Shown one piece after another: positions 48,915 through 59,363 of a stretch of 64,000 nucleotides of DNA. Made by a program: the position numbers and the translations under genes. The notes beneath the pieces are model-generated. The model was not told where the DNA came from and did no database searches. It saw only the letters and a program-made list of their open reading frames with translations. The stretch is from NCBI GenBank assembly GCA_012845835.1, contig JABAKD010000012.1, forward strand, positions 11,768,775 through 11,832,774. Direction: 5' to 3'. The first letter of the stretch is position 1. Each line of letters begins with the position of its first letter. The stretch comes from Undaria pinnatifida. Its lineage: Eukaryota; Sar; Phaeophyceae; Laminariales; Alariaceae.

Positions 48915-49194
48915 TGGTGGACATGGTGCCTAGGTGCAGTGAAGGGGGGGGGGGGGGGATAGGAACGACGCGTGAAGAAGCTATGGAGACAGATAAATTG
49001 TTGTGGTGTTCCTGCTCCAAGTAGCGGTATATCTGTGTTTCAGCAAACAGCAACAATATGGGCCTTGACTCCATCCAGCCTCAGTGATGGTAGCAGCCAC
49101 GTCAACTAGCCGTATAAGAGGAGTACAGCAGTAACAAGGTACCAATCATCATAACCGCAACATAAGAGCAGCGCCCAGTCTGACCGTAGGGTAT

Positions 49195-51250
49195 ATGGGT
49201 AACGCCCGCACGAACCGCGGCACAAGGAGCCAAAACTGGGCAGCACTGACCCCAACCGCAGTGCAGGGGGTGCAACACAGTAAGGGTACGTCTACAGCCA
49301 TCGCACTTAAACAGGCATCATTCGACCTAGGCTAGGGGAGGTAGCACAGGAGAGCGTCGCCCAAAACGCCCACGCTCATCGGACCAAAACGGGCAGCATT
49401 TACCCTAGTTGTAGTGTAGGGGTTATCATAAAAAGGGTTCGCCCAACACGCCGACGCTCATCGCACCAAAACGGGCAGCATTTACCCTAGGTGTAGTGTA
49501 GGGGTGGAGCACAGTGTAAGATCGCCCAACACGCTGACACTCATCGCACCAAAACGGGCAGCATTTACCCTAGGTGTAGTGTAGGGGGGGGAGCACAGTG
49601 AAAGGTCACCCAACACGCTGACACTCGTCGCACCAAAACAGGCAGCATTTACCCTAGGTGTAGTGTAGGGGTGGAAGCACAGTGAAAGATCGCCCAACAC
49701 GCTGACACTCATCGCACCAAAACGGGCAGCATTTACCCTAGGTGTAGTGTAGGGGGGGGAGCACAGTGTAAGATCGCCCAACACGCTGACACTCATCGCA
49801 CCAAAACGGGCAGCATTTACCCTAGGTGTAGTGTAGGGGTGGAAGCACAGTGTAAGATCGCCCAACACGCTGACACTCATCGCACCAAAACGGGCAGCAT
49901 TTACCCTAGGTGTAGTGTAGGGGGGGGGAGCACAGTGTAAGATCGCCCAACACGCTGACACTCATCGCACCAAAACGGGCAGCATTTACCCTAGGTGTAG
50001 TGTAGGGGGGGGAGCACAGTGAAAGATCGCCCAACACGCTGACACTCGTCGCACCAAAACGGGCAGCATTTAACCTAGGTGTAGTGTAGGGGTGGAAGCA
50101 CAGTGTAAGATCGCCCAACACGCTGACACTCATCGCACCAAAACGGGCAGCATTTACCCTAGGTGTAGTGTAGGGGGGGGAGCACAGTGTAAGATCACCC
50201 AACACGCTGACACTCGTCGGCACCAAAACAGGCAGCATTTACCCTAGGTGTAGTGTAGGGGTGGAAGCACAGTGAAAGATCGCCCAACACGCTGACACTC
50301 ATCGCACCAAAACGGGCAGCATTTACCCTAGGTGTAGTGTAGGGGGGGGAGCACAGTGTAAGATCGCCCAACACGCTGACACTCATCGCACCAAAACGGG
50401 CAGCATTTACCCTAGGTGTAGTGTAGGGGGGGGGAGCACAGTGTAAGATCGCCCAACACGCTGACACTCATCGCACCAAAACGGGCAGCATTTAACCTAG
50501 GTGTAGTGTAGGGGTGGAAGCACAGTGTAAGATCGCCCAACACGCTGACACTCATCGCACCAAAACGGGCAGCATTTACCCTAGGTGTAGTGTAGGGGTG
50601 GAAGCACAGTGAAAGATCGCCCAACACGCTGACACTCATCGCACCAAAACGGGCAGCATTTACTCTAGGTGTAGTGTAGGGGGGGAAGCACAGTGAAAGA
50701 TCGCCCAACACGCAGACACTCATCGCACCAAAACGGGCAGCATTTACCCTAGGTGTAGTGTAGGGGGGGGAACACAGTGAAAGATCGCGCAGCCAACCGT
50801 ATAAAAATGGGCAGCATCTGCCCCCACAGTAGTGTAGTGGGGGGTAGGACAGTATGCGTTCGCGCACCAACCGTATATTAAAAATAAAAACGGGCAGTAT
50901 AACCCCCCCAACGAAGTAGTTTCCCCCGACCGCACTAAAGGGGGACGGTCGCGCCTGCAGTAGTGCTGATTGCTGCAGTATCACTGCTGTGTTAACAGGT
51001 AACGGTAATTTCAACCGCACCAAGATGGGTAGTGTAGTACCAACACCAGCTGTAGAAAAATGTGCACGCCCACAGTCAAATAGAAAGGCTGTTTGCCCCC
51101 AAAAGGACCGCATTAAACGGGCTGTTCTCCACTGCACTAGTAAAAACTGTGAAGCGCAGTATCTCCGCGAACTGTGTAGTAAGCGCTCTGTAACGGGCAG
51201 TAGCTGTCCGAACATGTGCAGAGAAGAAGAAGAAAAAAAAAAAAATCCAG
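49195..51250 (-). repeat. 84-bp minisatellite in the leader of the 13.84-kb element
   Basis: About 16 close copies (49441-50795) of an 83-85 bp unit with core CACCAAAACGGGCAGCATTT and TAGGTGTAGTGTAGGGG. Unit starts near 49441, 49524 and 49608 show the spacing. Copies grow more diverged outward: 49195-49440 on one side and 50795-51250 on the other, where only GGGCAG and GTAGTGTAG words persist. The period is 28 codons, so the minus strand keeps long open frames of a repeating VSVLGDL/YTTPRVNAARFGA peptide. There is no sign that it is translated. Confidence 0.95.
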
Positions 51251-52439
51251 CGTAGACCCTAGCAATATCGTGAAGGGCAGCACATGTACGGGCAGGAAGA
51301 CGGCCTAACGCCCGTACAGCTGAAAAAAATCCGTACCCGCTCCCACCGATAAAGGGACAGTTACGTTGACAGCAGTGCGGAGTGCCGCACGGTCACAGCT
51401 GTGCATACACAGAAAGTGGTATTCCCCGCGTACCCATGAATGGGAGAATATAGGGCATCGCACACACCAACAGTAGTCTTGCCCAAAAAAAAGCCAGCAC
51501 AGAGTTTCAGCGTTCACTAGGTTCAAGTTCTAGTCACGGAGGGGCCAGGACGAAAAAAAAACAACCTCTCGAATCGAACTTGCAAGGAGCACTCGCACAG
51601 CAGTGGGGGGTGTCAGAGCTGCGGTGCTGTAACTGTGGACGCTGGGGCAGTGAAGGGTCGAGCTATGTGGTGTATGAGCAGGAGCAAAGTAGGCGGCTTG
51701 GCTGCTGTACAGTGACTTCTACAGCAGAGAATCCGGCGGTATATGGCAGGCATTGACAGCGAGCCCATTGTGCTGCACTGTAGTTGGCACCTCTGCAAAA
51801 ATGATGGTGGTTGAAGCTACGCGACGGACAGCAGTAGTGGAACGCTGTTGATCGAGAAAGATCGGAGAGGGGTCCGAGGTGCCAAATTCGTAGCTTGTAC
51901 TAATTTCGGCAGAAAGGGGGCACCAGGGCAGCTGCTTGTTCGACGCGCAAGAATGATCGACGTACATACTGAAACCCATATGATAACGCGTGTACTGGAA
52001 AATTCGCCAAACGAAAAAGCTCAAACATTCCACGAGCACCGCCTGTTTCTTCCCAGGTAGATCACAAAGGAAGGAGCCCCGACATGAGCTCCTAGAGCAC
52101 GGTGCCCGTAGTCCAAGGGGGTCCCGCGAAGGACGGTCTGGCACCGACAGCAAGGATGTGCTGGGCGATGGGCTCTCTCAGCGAGCGAAGTCCCCTTCGA
52201 ATGTCATTCGAAGGGTTGGTCCCAGTATGCTTGTCCGTGGCATGTCGTGCATATGCCTCCGAGCCCCAAAGCGCGAAAAAAAAAAGTACGAGTCGATGGC
52301 CGATCTTGGGGCTTGTGCTGGCAACTCGCGGATGTGCTGTGCAACATGCTGGCAGAGCGCGGAGCAAACAAGTCTGATGGGTGGGGCTCGGGCAGTTCCA
52401 CTGCTGAGTGGTCTATGACCAGCTGGCGGTGAACTGATG

Positions 52440-52645
52440 CGGCCAAAGGCCGGGACGAGGGGTGTGCTCCGAAGAGCAGTGTCGTCCGCCCGTACTCGGA
52501 AAGTGTCCTCTGTGTGGTGCGTGCCCAGCAACCAACAGGAGGGACCAAAATTCGAGACGAGGAATGTGCTCCGCAGAGCAGTGTCGTCCGCACGTACTTG
52601 GAAGGTGTCGTCCGTGTGGTACGTGCGCGGCGACCAACAGGAGGG
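52440..52645. repeat. 102-bp two-copy tandem duplication
   Basis: TGTGCTCC followed by AGAGCAGTGTCGTCCGC occurs at 52463 and 52565 with matching downstream text (CCAACAGGAGGG). It lies in the leader of the 13.84-kb element. Confidence 0.85.
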
Positions 52646-52816
52646 GCCCCTGCCATCTCACTGCTGTTGTGGTCGCCGTTGTAGGAGGAAGGGCGCTCCC
52701 TCCATTGAGAAGCCACCCGAGAAGGAACAGGGGTTGTGGGCTCGATGGAAAGCAAAAGCAAAATCGCTACGAAAAAAAAATCGGAGAAACCGGAAGAACG
52801 CTGCCACAATAGCACA

Positions 52817-52834
52817 TCAAGCTCGACGACGCCA
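52817..52834 (-). other. Likely primer binding site
   Basis: Two bases inside the 5' LTR the minus strand reads TGGCGTCGTCGAGCTTG. TGG pairs with the CCA end of a tRNA, as usual for LTR elements. The tRNA was not identified. Confidence 0.5.
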
Positions 52835-52836
52835 CT

Positions 52837-53105
52837 TGTTAAATTAATAGGTGAGGACACAGAGTGCCCCCTGCAGGTCTGCCAATTGGGTAGGTCCTCG
52901 GAGAGTACTCACTTTCGTTCCTTCGTAGAGATGTAGCTTTATTCGTTTCCACCAGAGCCCGGGATAGCTTCTGAGATCGGAGGCGCGTGCCTCCGATCTA
53001 ATTCCTAACTTCCCCGAATATAAACCGCCAACCTTATCATACGAAACCCATCCAAATGATCTCAAATTCGGATACCTACAGGCCTTTCGAGGCCGTATCT
53101 TAACA
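52837..53105 (-). repeat. 5' LTR of the 13.84-kb element
   Basis: Identical to the repeat at 39265-39533. It is the 5' LTR because the coding parts run on the minus strand. It holds a 10-bp inverted repeat, GATCGGAGGC...GCCTCCGATC, as a short hairpin (at 52976-53000 here), and a TATAAAC word that could be read as a core promoter. Confidence 0.95.
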
Positions 53106-53519
53106 CATACACGACAAAAAATAATATACTTCGACGTAATTAAAAATAATAGACTACATACAAATAACCAAAGATCAAAATCAACTCCTTTTTTTGGTTG
53201 ATTACCATCCTTAGCCATAGCATCCGCTGTTCGTTTCCTTGATTCTCGTTACCCCCTATATGCATCACTAGCCTACAGCAGCAAATACTACTACTACTGC
53301 TGCTGCTGTAGTCTGTGGCCTAGGTGTCCTGTACTATTCTGTGTAAATCTTGCCAAAATTGAGCTGGGGAGGTAAAGGAACGGACTAGAGAACATCATTA
53401 CAGGACACACCTACTACTATCTGAAATATGTACCGGTATCGGGGTACATACTGTCCGTTCGTTGTACACTGATATAGATAGCTATAGCCCTTCCCCCAAA
53501 GGGCCATCTGCACTATCTG

Positions 53520-54078
53520 CATTTTTGGTGGAAGCTCGTGAAAGCTTCTGTGGAAGCATGGAAGCTTCGATGGAAGCGTCCACGCTTCCATGCCGTTGGA
53601 GCTTCCGTGGTAAGTTACATCCAAGGACGTTTTGCGTGGAAGCTTCCAGGGAATTTGCTTCCACGGAAGCTTCCTTGAAAGATTCCACGGAAGCTTCCAC
53701 GAAAGCAACTTCCACGGAAGCTTCCATGAAAGCTTCCACGAAAGTTACTTCCACAGAAGCTTCCATGAAAGCTTCCACGAAAGTTACTTCCACGGAAACG
53801 TCCACGGAAGCTTTCGTGGAAGTAATCCCTTTCACGGAAGCCTTCCACGGAAGCTTTCACGGACGCTTTCACGGAAGCTTCCACGAAATGTTTCGTTGAA
53901 GTAAATTGCTTTCACGGAAGCTGCCGTGGAAGTAAACTTGCTTCCACGAGTCTTCCGTGAAAGCTTTCACGGAAGCTTTCACGGAAGTTTTCACGGAAGC
54001 TTTCGTGGAAGTAAATTGCTTTCACGGAAGCTTTCACGGAGACGTAAATTTGCTTCTGCCTAAGCTTTCAAACTGGAA
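53520..54078. repeat. GGAAGCTTTCAC-type satellite, left block
   Basis: Short units of about 12 bp built on AAGCTT, such as GGAAGCTTTCAC and GGAAGCTTCCAC, with GTAAATTGCTTCC spacers. Units occur in both orientations, so both strands carry artefactual STEASMKAS-like and GSFHGSF-like open frames. The block is cut by the Mutator-like element. Confidence 0.9.
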
Positions 54079-54087
54079 TAAATAAAA

Positions 54088-55339
54088 GAGCAATGGCCGA
54101 AAATCGGGTACACCCGATCGACCGATAGCCGTTTTTGGGCACCCCTTGAACACACAGTCCCACAACGACTCAGGACGACATCTCATTGGTCGAAACCACA
54201 TCGCATCCGAACGCAGCCGCATGTCCATCGGGTGCGCACCCGATTATGGCTGAACAAGTCCCCGAAATGTACTCGACTCACATACAAGCCACCCGACTAT
54301 GGCCGGACTACCCGACCACCAGCCCACACGCACACACGCACGCGCAGCGGGCGCGAAATCGCGCCACGTCACGAGGCGGGGTATTGTTTGTTCTTTCGTC
54401 TCGTAGCTCTTTTTCCGGAGCTCTTTTTTTGTGGATAATGAAATCGCAGTTAGCACCCCTACACACAAGGCACAGAAGCGCATCTATGCAGACGGTTTAG
54501 ACGTAGATTACAGACTACCTGGGCACGGACACGGCCCGAGAAGGGCTAAGGATTCAGATGCTCCTTTCCAAATGGCGCAGGGAGATATGTTCGTGGCGTG
54601 GCGGCCCGAGAAATGTATTGCCGCCACCTGTCACATCACACCCCGAGAAATGATTTGATCAAATGATTTGAGTCCAATGATTTCCTAGGTCTCGCTAAGA
54701 CGTGCCCTGCAGGGACGCCGTTTTCAGGAAAAGCTCTGTGGGTCGTGATTGTACTTCTCTTACATGGGAATTAGTTTTGCAGTGTGGCCAACATCCAGCA
54801 GTCCTGTACACAGCAGTGCTTCATGTTATGTGTGGAGTCTCTCATGTATATTCGTGCACATGTTGCGTTGTGTTGCCAATTTTGTGTGTACTCGACTGTC
54901 GCTGGTAGCCGTTGTCGCACATCACTACTGCTGTGGCTGTGGTTGGGCGCGCCGGCGTGAGCGGAGCAAGGTCTCACAAGCCACAAAAAAGAGCTCCGGA
55001 AAAAAAGCTACGAGACGAAAGAACAAACAACGAAAGAACAAACAACGCCCCGCCTCGTGACGTGGCGCGAGTTCGCGCCCGCTGCGCGTGCCTGCGTGCG
55101 TGTGGGCTGGTGGTCAAGTAGTCCGGTCATAATCGGGTGGCTTGTATGCGAGTCGGGTACGTTTCGGGGACTTGTTCAGCCATAATCGGGTGCACCCGAT
55201 GGACATGCGGCTGCGTTCGGATGCGGTGTGGTTTCGACCAATGAGATGTCGTCCTAAGTCGTTGTGGGACTGTGTGTTCAAGGGGTACCCGCTCACGGCT
55301 ATCGGTCGATCGGGTGTACCCGATTTTCGGCCATTGCTC
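54088..55339. mobile_element. Mutator-like (MULE) non-autonomous element
   Basis: A 1,252-bp element with long terminal inverted repeats: 54088-54434 and 54981-55339. The outermost bases are GAGCAATGGCCG and CGGCCATTGCTC. A perfect 9-bp duplication, TAAATAAAA, lies at 54079-54087 and 55340-55348. Long inverted arms plus 9-bp duplications are the hallmark of Mutator-like elements. The right arm holds a short internal duplication of GAAAGAACAAACAAC. The 546-bp centre has no transposase-like frame, so it would need a transposase supplied elsewhere. Confidence 0.88.
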
Positions 55340-55469
55340 TAAATAAAATTCGATGAATTTTTTTACGGAAGCTTTCACGGAAGCTTTCACGGAAGCTTTC
55401 GTGGAAGTGAAATGCTTTCACCGAAGCTTTCGCGGAAGTAAATTTGTTTCCACAAAAGCTTTCACGGAA

Positions 55470-55523
55470 CCTAGCCCTAACCCTAACCCTAACCCTAACC
55501 CCTAATCCCTAACCCCTAACCCT
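55470..55523 (+). repeat. Interstitial telomeric repeats (CCCTAA)n
   Basis: About five CCCTAA units followed by CCCCTAA and CCCTAAT variants. This corresponds to TTAGGG-type telomeres read on the other strand. It is flanked by CTTTCACGGAACCT on the left and CCCTTCGTGGAAGC on the right. Confidence 0.85.
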
Positions 55524-55688
55524 TCGTGGAAGCTTTCGTGGAAGCTTTCGTGGAAGCTTTCGTGGAAGCTTCGTGGAAGCTTTTGTGGAAGCGTTCTGCC
55601 GAAGCTTTCAAACTGGAGTAAATTTTCTTCCACGAAAGTTTTCACGAACGAACGCTTTCACGGACGCTTTCACGGAAGCTTTCACGGA

Positions 55689-55732
55689 ACCTGACCGTAA
55701 CCCCAACCCTAGCCCCAACACCTAACCCTTCG
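55689..55732 (+). repeat. Degenerate telomeric tract
   Basis: CCGTAACCCCAACCCTAGCC-like sequence with the same flanks as the tract at 55470 (TTTCACGGAACCT left, AACCCTTCGTG right), so it is a diverged copy of the same higher-order unit. Confidence 0.7.
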
Positions 55733-56063
55733 TGAAAGCTTCCGTGGAAGCTTCCGTGGAAGCTTTCGTGGAAGCTACTTCCATGGAAGCTTTCGTGGAA
55801 GCTTCCGTGGAAGCTTTAGTGGAAGCTCCCGTGAAAGTGACTTCCGTGGAAGCTTCCGCTACTTCCATGGAAGCTTCCGTGGAAGCTTTCGTGGAAGCTT
55901 CTTCCATGGAAGCTTTCGCGAAAGCTTCCGTGGAAGCTTAAGCTTTTTTTTGCGTGGAAGCTTCCAGATGTCTGCCATGAAAACTTCCACGGAAGCTTCC
56001 ACCGCTTCCATAGCATCCATGTAAGCTTCCACTGAAGCTTTTGTAAGCTTCCACCCAAAAAGC

Positions 56064-56312
56064 AAGTAGCGCAGGTGACCGCCCCGAAACCATCGATTTT
56101 CTTTAGCGAACGTTTCGTGGATGCTCGACGCGAAGAAAGGTGCTATTGAAAAAATGTACGTACACATTCCTCATGTTGTTAGCAAAGAAATATCGAGCAG
56201 TGGCGTCGGGGTGGCAAGGGGCACCGTGATTCGGGGGAGATATACTGTAAACGGGAGCTGGTTTCAAAACCGGCGATTTCGTGAAATAAAACTTGGGAGG
56301 GGATACCGTAGA
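56064..56312 (-). mobile_element. MITE-A copy
   Basis: About 249 bp in reverse orientation, directly after the satellite. Ends GGATACCGTAGAA. Its interior has TTTTCTTTAGCGAACGTTTC and AAACCGGCGATTTCGTG. Confidence 0.7.
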
Positions 56313-59156
56313 ACGACGTTGTAGCAGGAAGAAAGAATAAGGAAATGTGGGCGTGCAGTGCTCGATTTCTTGACCAGGAAAGGGCGCGGCTTCTACACTA
56401 CGTTTTTGTTCCCGTCCCATGTATTATCCTCGCACTTCCTCTCGCGCTCCCTCCCAATAGCAACTCAGATCCGGGGTCAAATGGCGGGCCCTCCTCCCCC
56501 TCTCCCCAATACGGTATGTGCCTTCATTTTTATCGCGAGAACAATGCAGTACTTCGAAGTATTTCTTCCGTCGTCGACTCGCGTCGCATTTTGCTCTATC
56601 ATATACTCTTGTAAGTCACGAACTACTCTCATATACATACTGTAACTAACTGCTACTAAGAACAAGGTTTCTAAGACTCACGCCTCGCGCTCTACAGAGT
56701 AAGCGAGTGCAAGACTTTGGTAGCGATATAGGGGCTGACGCCGTGGTAAACAGCATGCATGCGTTAATGGTACGTTTCGCGTGATACCGACGTTGGTTCA
56801 CGAGCGCGGATGAATGCGTAGACGCTTAATTTATCCGAAACAATCTTGACGCCGAAAAAAAAATCCTCCAATAGCAACGAACGACGACTATGTCCGCGTA
56901 CCCACAATCATCACTGTAACCCGCCCCCCCTTAAAAATTCCGGCCTCCCCCGCCGCAGTCATACAACTACCACAGGGTGTACATAATTAACTGGTGCATT
57001 CCACATCCATCCGTCAGATTTTGTACCCCTCAAAAACGGCCTTCTAATGGTGTCCGTGCACAGATTGATTAGCATCACCCCGCTGACCCCGGTGCAAGCT
57101 AATTCTGGCGGAAGTCGCGAACCTACATCCTTAACGAGGACACAACCCAGCACTACGTACGATCGAAGTATCACGCACAGGTTGCAAAGATGATCAGAGC
57201 TCGGACGAAATGTTCGATCTCACATAAAAAAAGCTGATGTTGTTGTTGTTGTTGTTGTTATATTGTAGTAATTAGTGCATTTCGATTTTGTACACAGTAC
57301 CTGGACAGAAGTTCCTCTGAATGACCCCGTTACTACTGACCAGAAGGCAAGGGGAATCCAATGCATACGGCGACGCTATACTGCAGACAATAATACTTGG
57401 AATTCTCCATGTATGTGAAGGAAGCTGTGCACGGGTTCAATACTGAGCGGCCTGCTGTGAGTGGCTGTTAGTACCGCGGTGAACATGTAGTTGCTCAGTG
57501 GTTACCCTAGAGAAGAAGTTGGCGGAACGATAAGCGAAAGGTCTTGCAAGGTTTAGACCGAAACGATACTTCATACCATACGAACATATTTACTGTTTTT
57601 ACAATATTACTACTGTACCCGGTGCACAGCAGTGTCTATTACACTACTACACCTGAAATATTAAAATATGTTCACTAGATAAACCATATTCTACGCAAAT
57701 ATAATACAGGAGTGTGGCAGCTAAAACATTGTAGCTTTTCGGTCCAACAACGGTTTCCGATTTTTCCTTTCAATTCGCCATCATCTTCGTTATATTGCAT
57801 TATGAATCCGGCGCTCTTGTTAATTAAGTCGTTTGTCCCCATACCCGTGCGTGGTCAGTGCGGTCCCGAAGGAATTCGTAGTAATGGAATTAGAGGGTAT
57901 TAGTCAATTTGACCACTATTAATACTTACTTGCTAAAACAGGTTGACCTAATGCTGACTCAAACTAAGCCATGTACATTATATCACTCTCCTCTTCTTAA
58001 AACACGGCGGGACAGCCGGTCGGCCCGATACACGGGCGGACGTGTCAATATCCAAGCGGTTCCAGTTCCTGGGGATACCGGGGAGAGCATGTTTGAAGTG
58101 CGAGGTAAGCTGCCACACACCTGTATTAAATCTTTAATAACCATATTGATCTATGGAACCTGGTCTCTCACGGGGTCCCGAAGTCGAAGTGGTGAGGGTG
58201 GTCCCGGAGGTCTGGTACTCGTCGCGGATGGTCGGTAGTCGGAGCGGAGAGGTCGTCGCAGAGCTGAAGTCGAAGCGGAGAGGGCGTCGCGGTGCTGAGG
58301 TCCCTTGACGATCGTTCTCAACAGCGAACGCGACTGATAACCTTTCTTTCTTATATGTAGCAAGGAGATGCTAAGCCAGAGCTAGAGTGACGGTGGGCAT
58401 ATGCCCTTCGTCATGCGGCGGGATCATCTTTCGGTGGCTGACCTTCCGGGGACGGGTCAACGCCGTCTATGACGGGTGACGCCGTTTGCGACCCGGGATC
58501 GTGTATTGCCTGACCGGTGACGTGTCCTCTCGCGCATGCGTGTACGCGATCTACGATAGGTATCTACGACCCTGTCTTCCACATCACCCCCCTCTGTATT
58601 CGCTGCAAGCCCATCTTAGCTAAGGATGGTTTTGTAGCGGTCATCGGGAGGATGACAATTTTTGGAAACGGGGTGTCGATTTATCGGATCGAGACACAGC
58701 AGCTGTTATATGCGTGCATCCACTCCTTATAACTGACGTGTTTAGCAAACACGGGTGTGAAACACCGGGCCAGCGAAGATGTTTACATTTTCGAGCTTAC
58801 ATGCTGACAGCGTGTACTGGAGTTGTATGGGGTTTCCAAATATTATCTCAACGCACGTATTCCGTGTGGCCACACGTACTGGTGCGCCCCTCGTGGTTGC
58901 TGTTCTGGGAACCACGGGCAGCGAAATTGTTTAGTGATTTCTCTTTTGTGGGCGGGTCCGCCTAGATATTTTCACTCGGAGTCAGCTCAGTTAATCTAGG
59001 TGAATCAACGTGTGACTTCGTTTTAGGTGGGGTGGAGTCGCGTGAAGCTCCTTTCCCTGTGTGTTTAGTGTTCGAACAATTTTGTTTGTGGCTAGACGGT
59101 GGTGTTGCTGTTTTGTCCCGTTTGGAACGGAGTGCCGGGCACGGGCGTGAATTGTC
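56313..59156. other. Unassigned DNA between satellite and second Gypsy element
   Basis: Holds a family C copy (56995) and a (TTG)n run near 57238-57258. The upper part, below 59.17 kb, is probably the 3' LTR of the second Gypsy element. No gene recognised. Confidence 0.45.
56995..57225 (+). repeat. Family C interspersed repeat
   Basis: Forward, diverged copy with GTCAGATTTTGTACCCCTCA, CGTGCACAGATTG, CTACATCCTTAACGAGGACA and CGATCGAAGTATCACGCAC. Confidence 0.75.
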
Positions 59157-59180
59157 ACGCTTCTTACAGCCTCTCTCCGT
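59157..59180 (-). other. Candidate polypurine tract and 3' LTR start of the second Gypsy element
   Basis: The minus strand reads ACGGAGAGAGGC followed by TGTAAGAAGCG at about 59168. This has the form of a polypurine tract joined to an LTR beginning TG. The other LTR is outside the window, so the boundary cannot be confirmed and the LTR end (below 59.1 kb) was not located. Confidence 0.35.
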
Positions 59181-59363
59181 TGGGTACAACAATTTTCTTA
59201 ACGTCTCCTTGCCCCCGGCTATTCCCACCGGAATGCCGGGTAGAGTGCCCGTCAGATCATGGTTGACACGAGTATGTACTGCCATGCCTGCTGGTGCTAC
59301 TCTCATCACCGTTGTTGACTCTTGTGCTTACAGCTGAGTCAACTGTGTTAGCCAGCTCGTTCG

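Larger units (their letters stand above)
39265..53105 (-). mobile_element. 13.84-kb Gypsy-type LTR retrotransposon, recently inserted, defective
   Basis: The boundaries are two 269-bp direct repeats, 39265-39533 and 52837-53105, that match base for base by eye. Each starts TGTTAA and ends TTAACA. CATA flanks both sides as a target duplication. Coding is on the minus strand: a long leader with an 84-bp minisatellite (49.2-51.2 kb), gag with a zinc knuckle (48.9-46.8 kb), a repeat-filled stretch (46.8-44 kb), an RNase H stub (43.9-43.77 kb), and integrase with a chromodomain (42.7-40.39 kb). I found no reverse transcriptase or protease motif. Gag and integrase carry frameshifts and one stop. 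Identical LTRs mean recent insertion, so the element was probably mobilised by proteins from another copy. Confidence 0.93.
55349..56060. repeat. GGAAGCTTTCAC-type satellite, right block with telomeric tracts
   Basis: Continues the satellite on the other side of the Mutator-like element and ends next to a MITE-A copy. Two telomere-like tracts interrupt it, and unit orientation changes from TTTCACGGAAGC to CTTCGTGGAAGC on crossing each tract. Confidence 0.9.

Noticed and set aside
47586-48962. Long plus-strand open frames over the gag region
   Set aside because: GC-rich antisense of gag; the zinc knuckle and capsid segment are on the minus strand.
49441-50795. Regular 84-bp repeats that superficially look like a CRISPR array
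   Set aside because: The whole unit repeats with no unique spacers, and it lies inside a eukaryotic LTR element.
53482-53904. Several overlapping open frames with STEASMKAS, GSFRGSF and similar peptides
   Set aside because: They are translations of the AAGCTT satellite in every frame.
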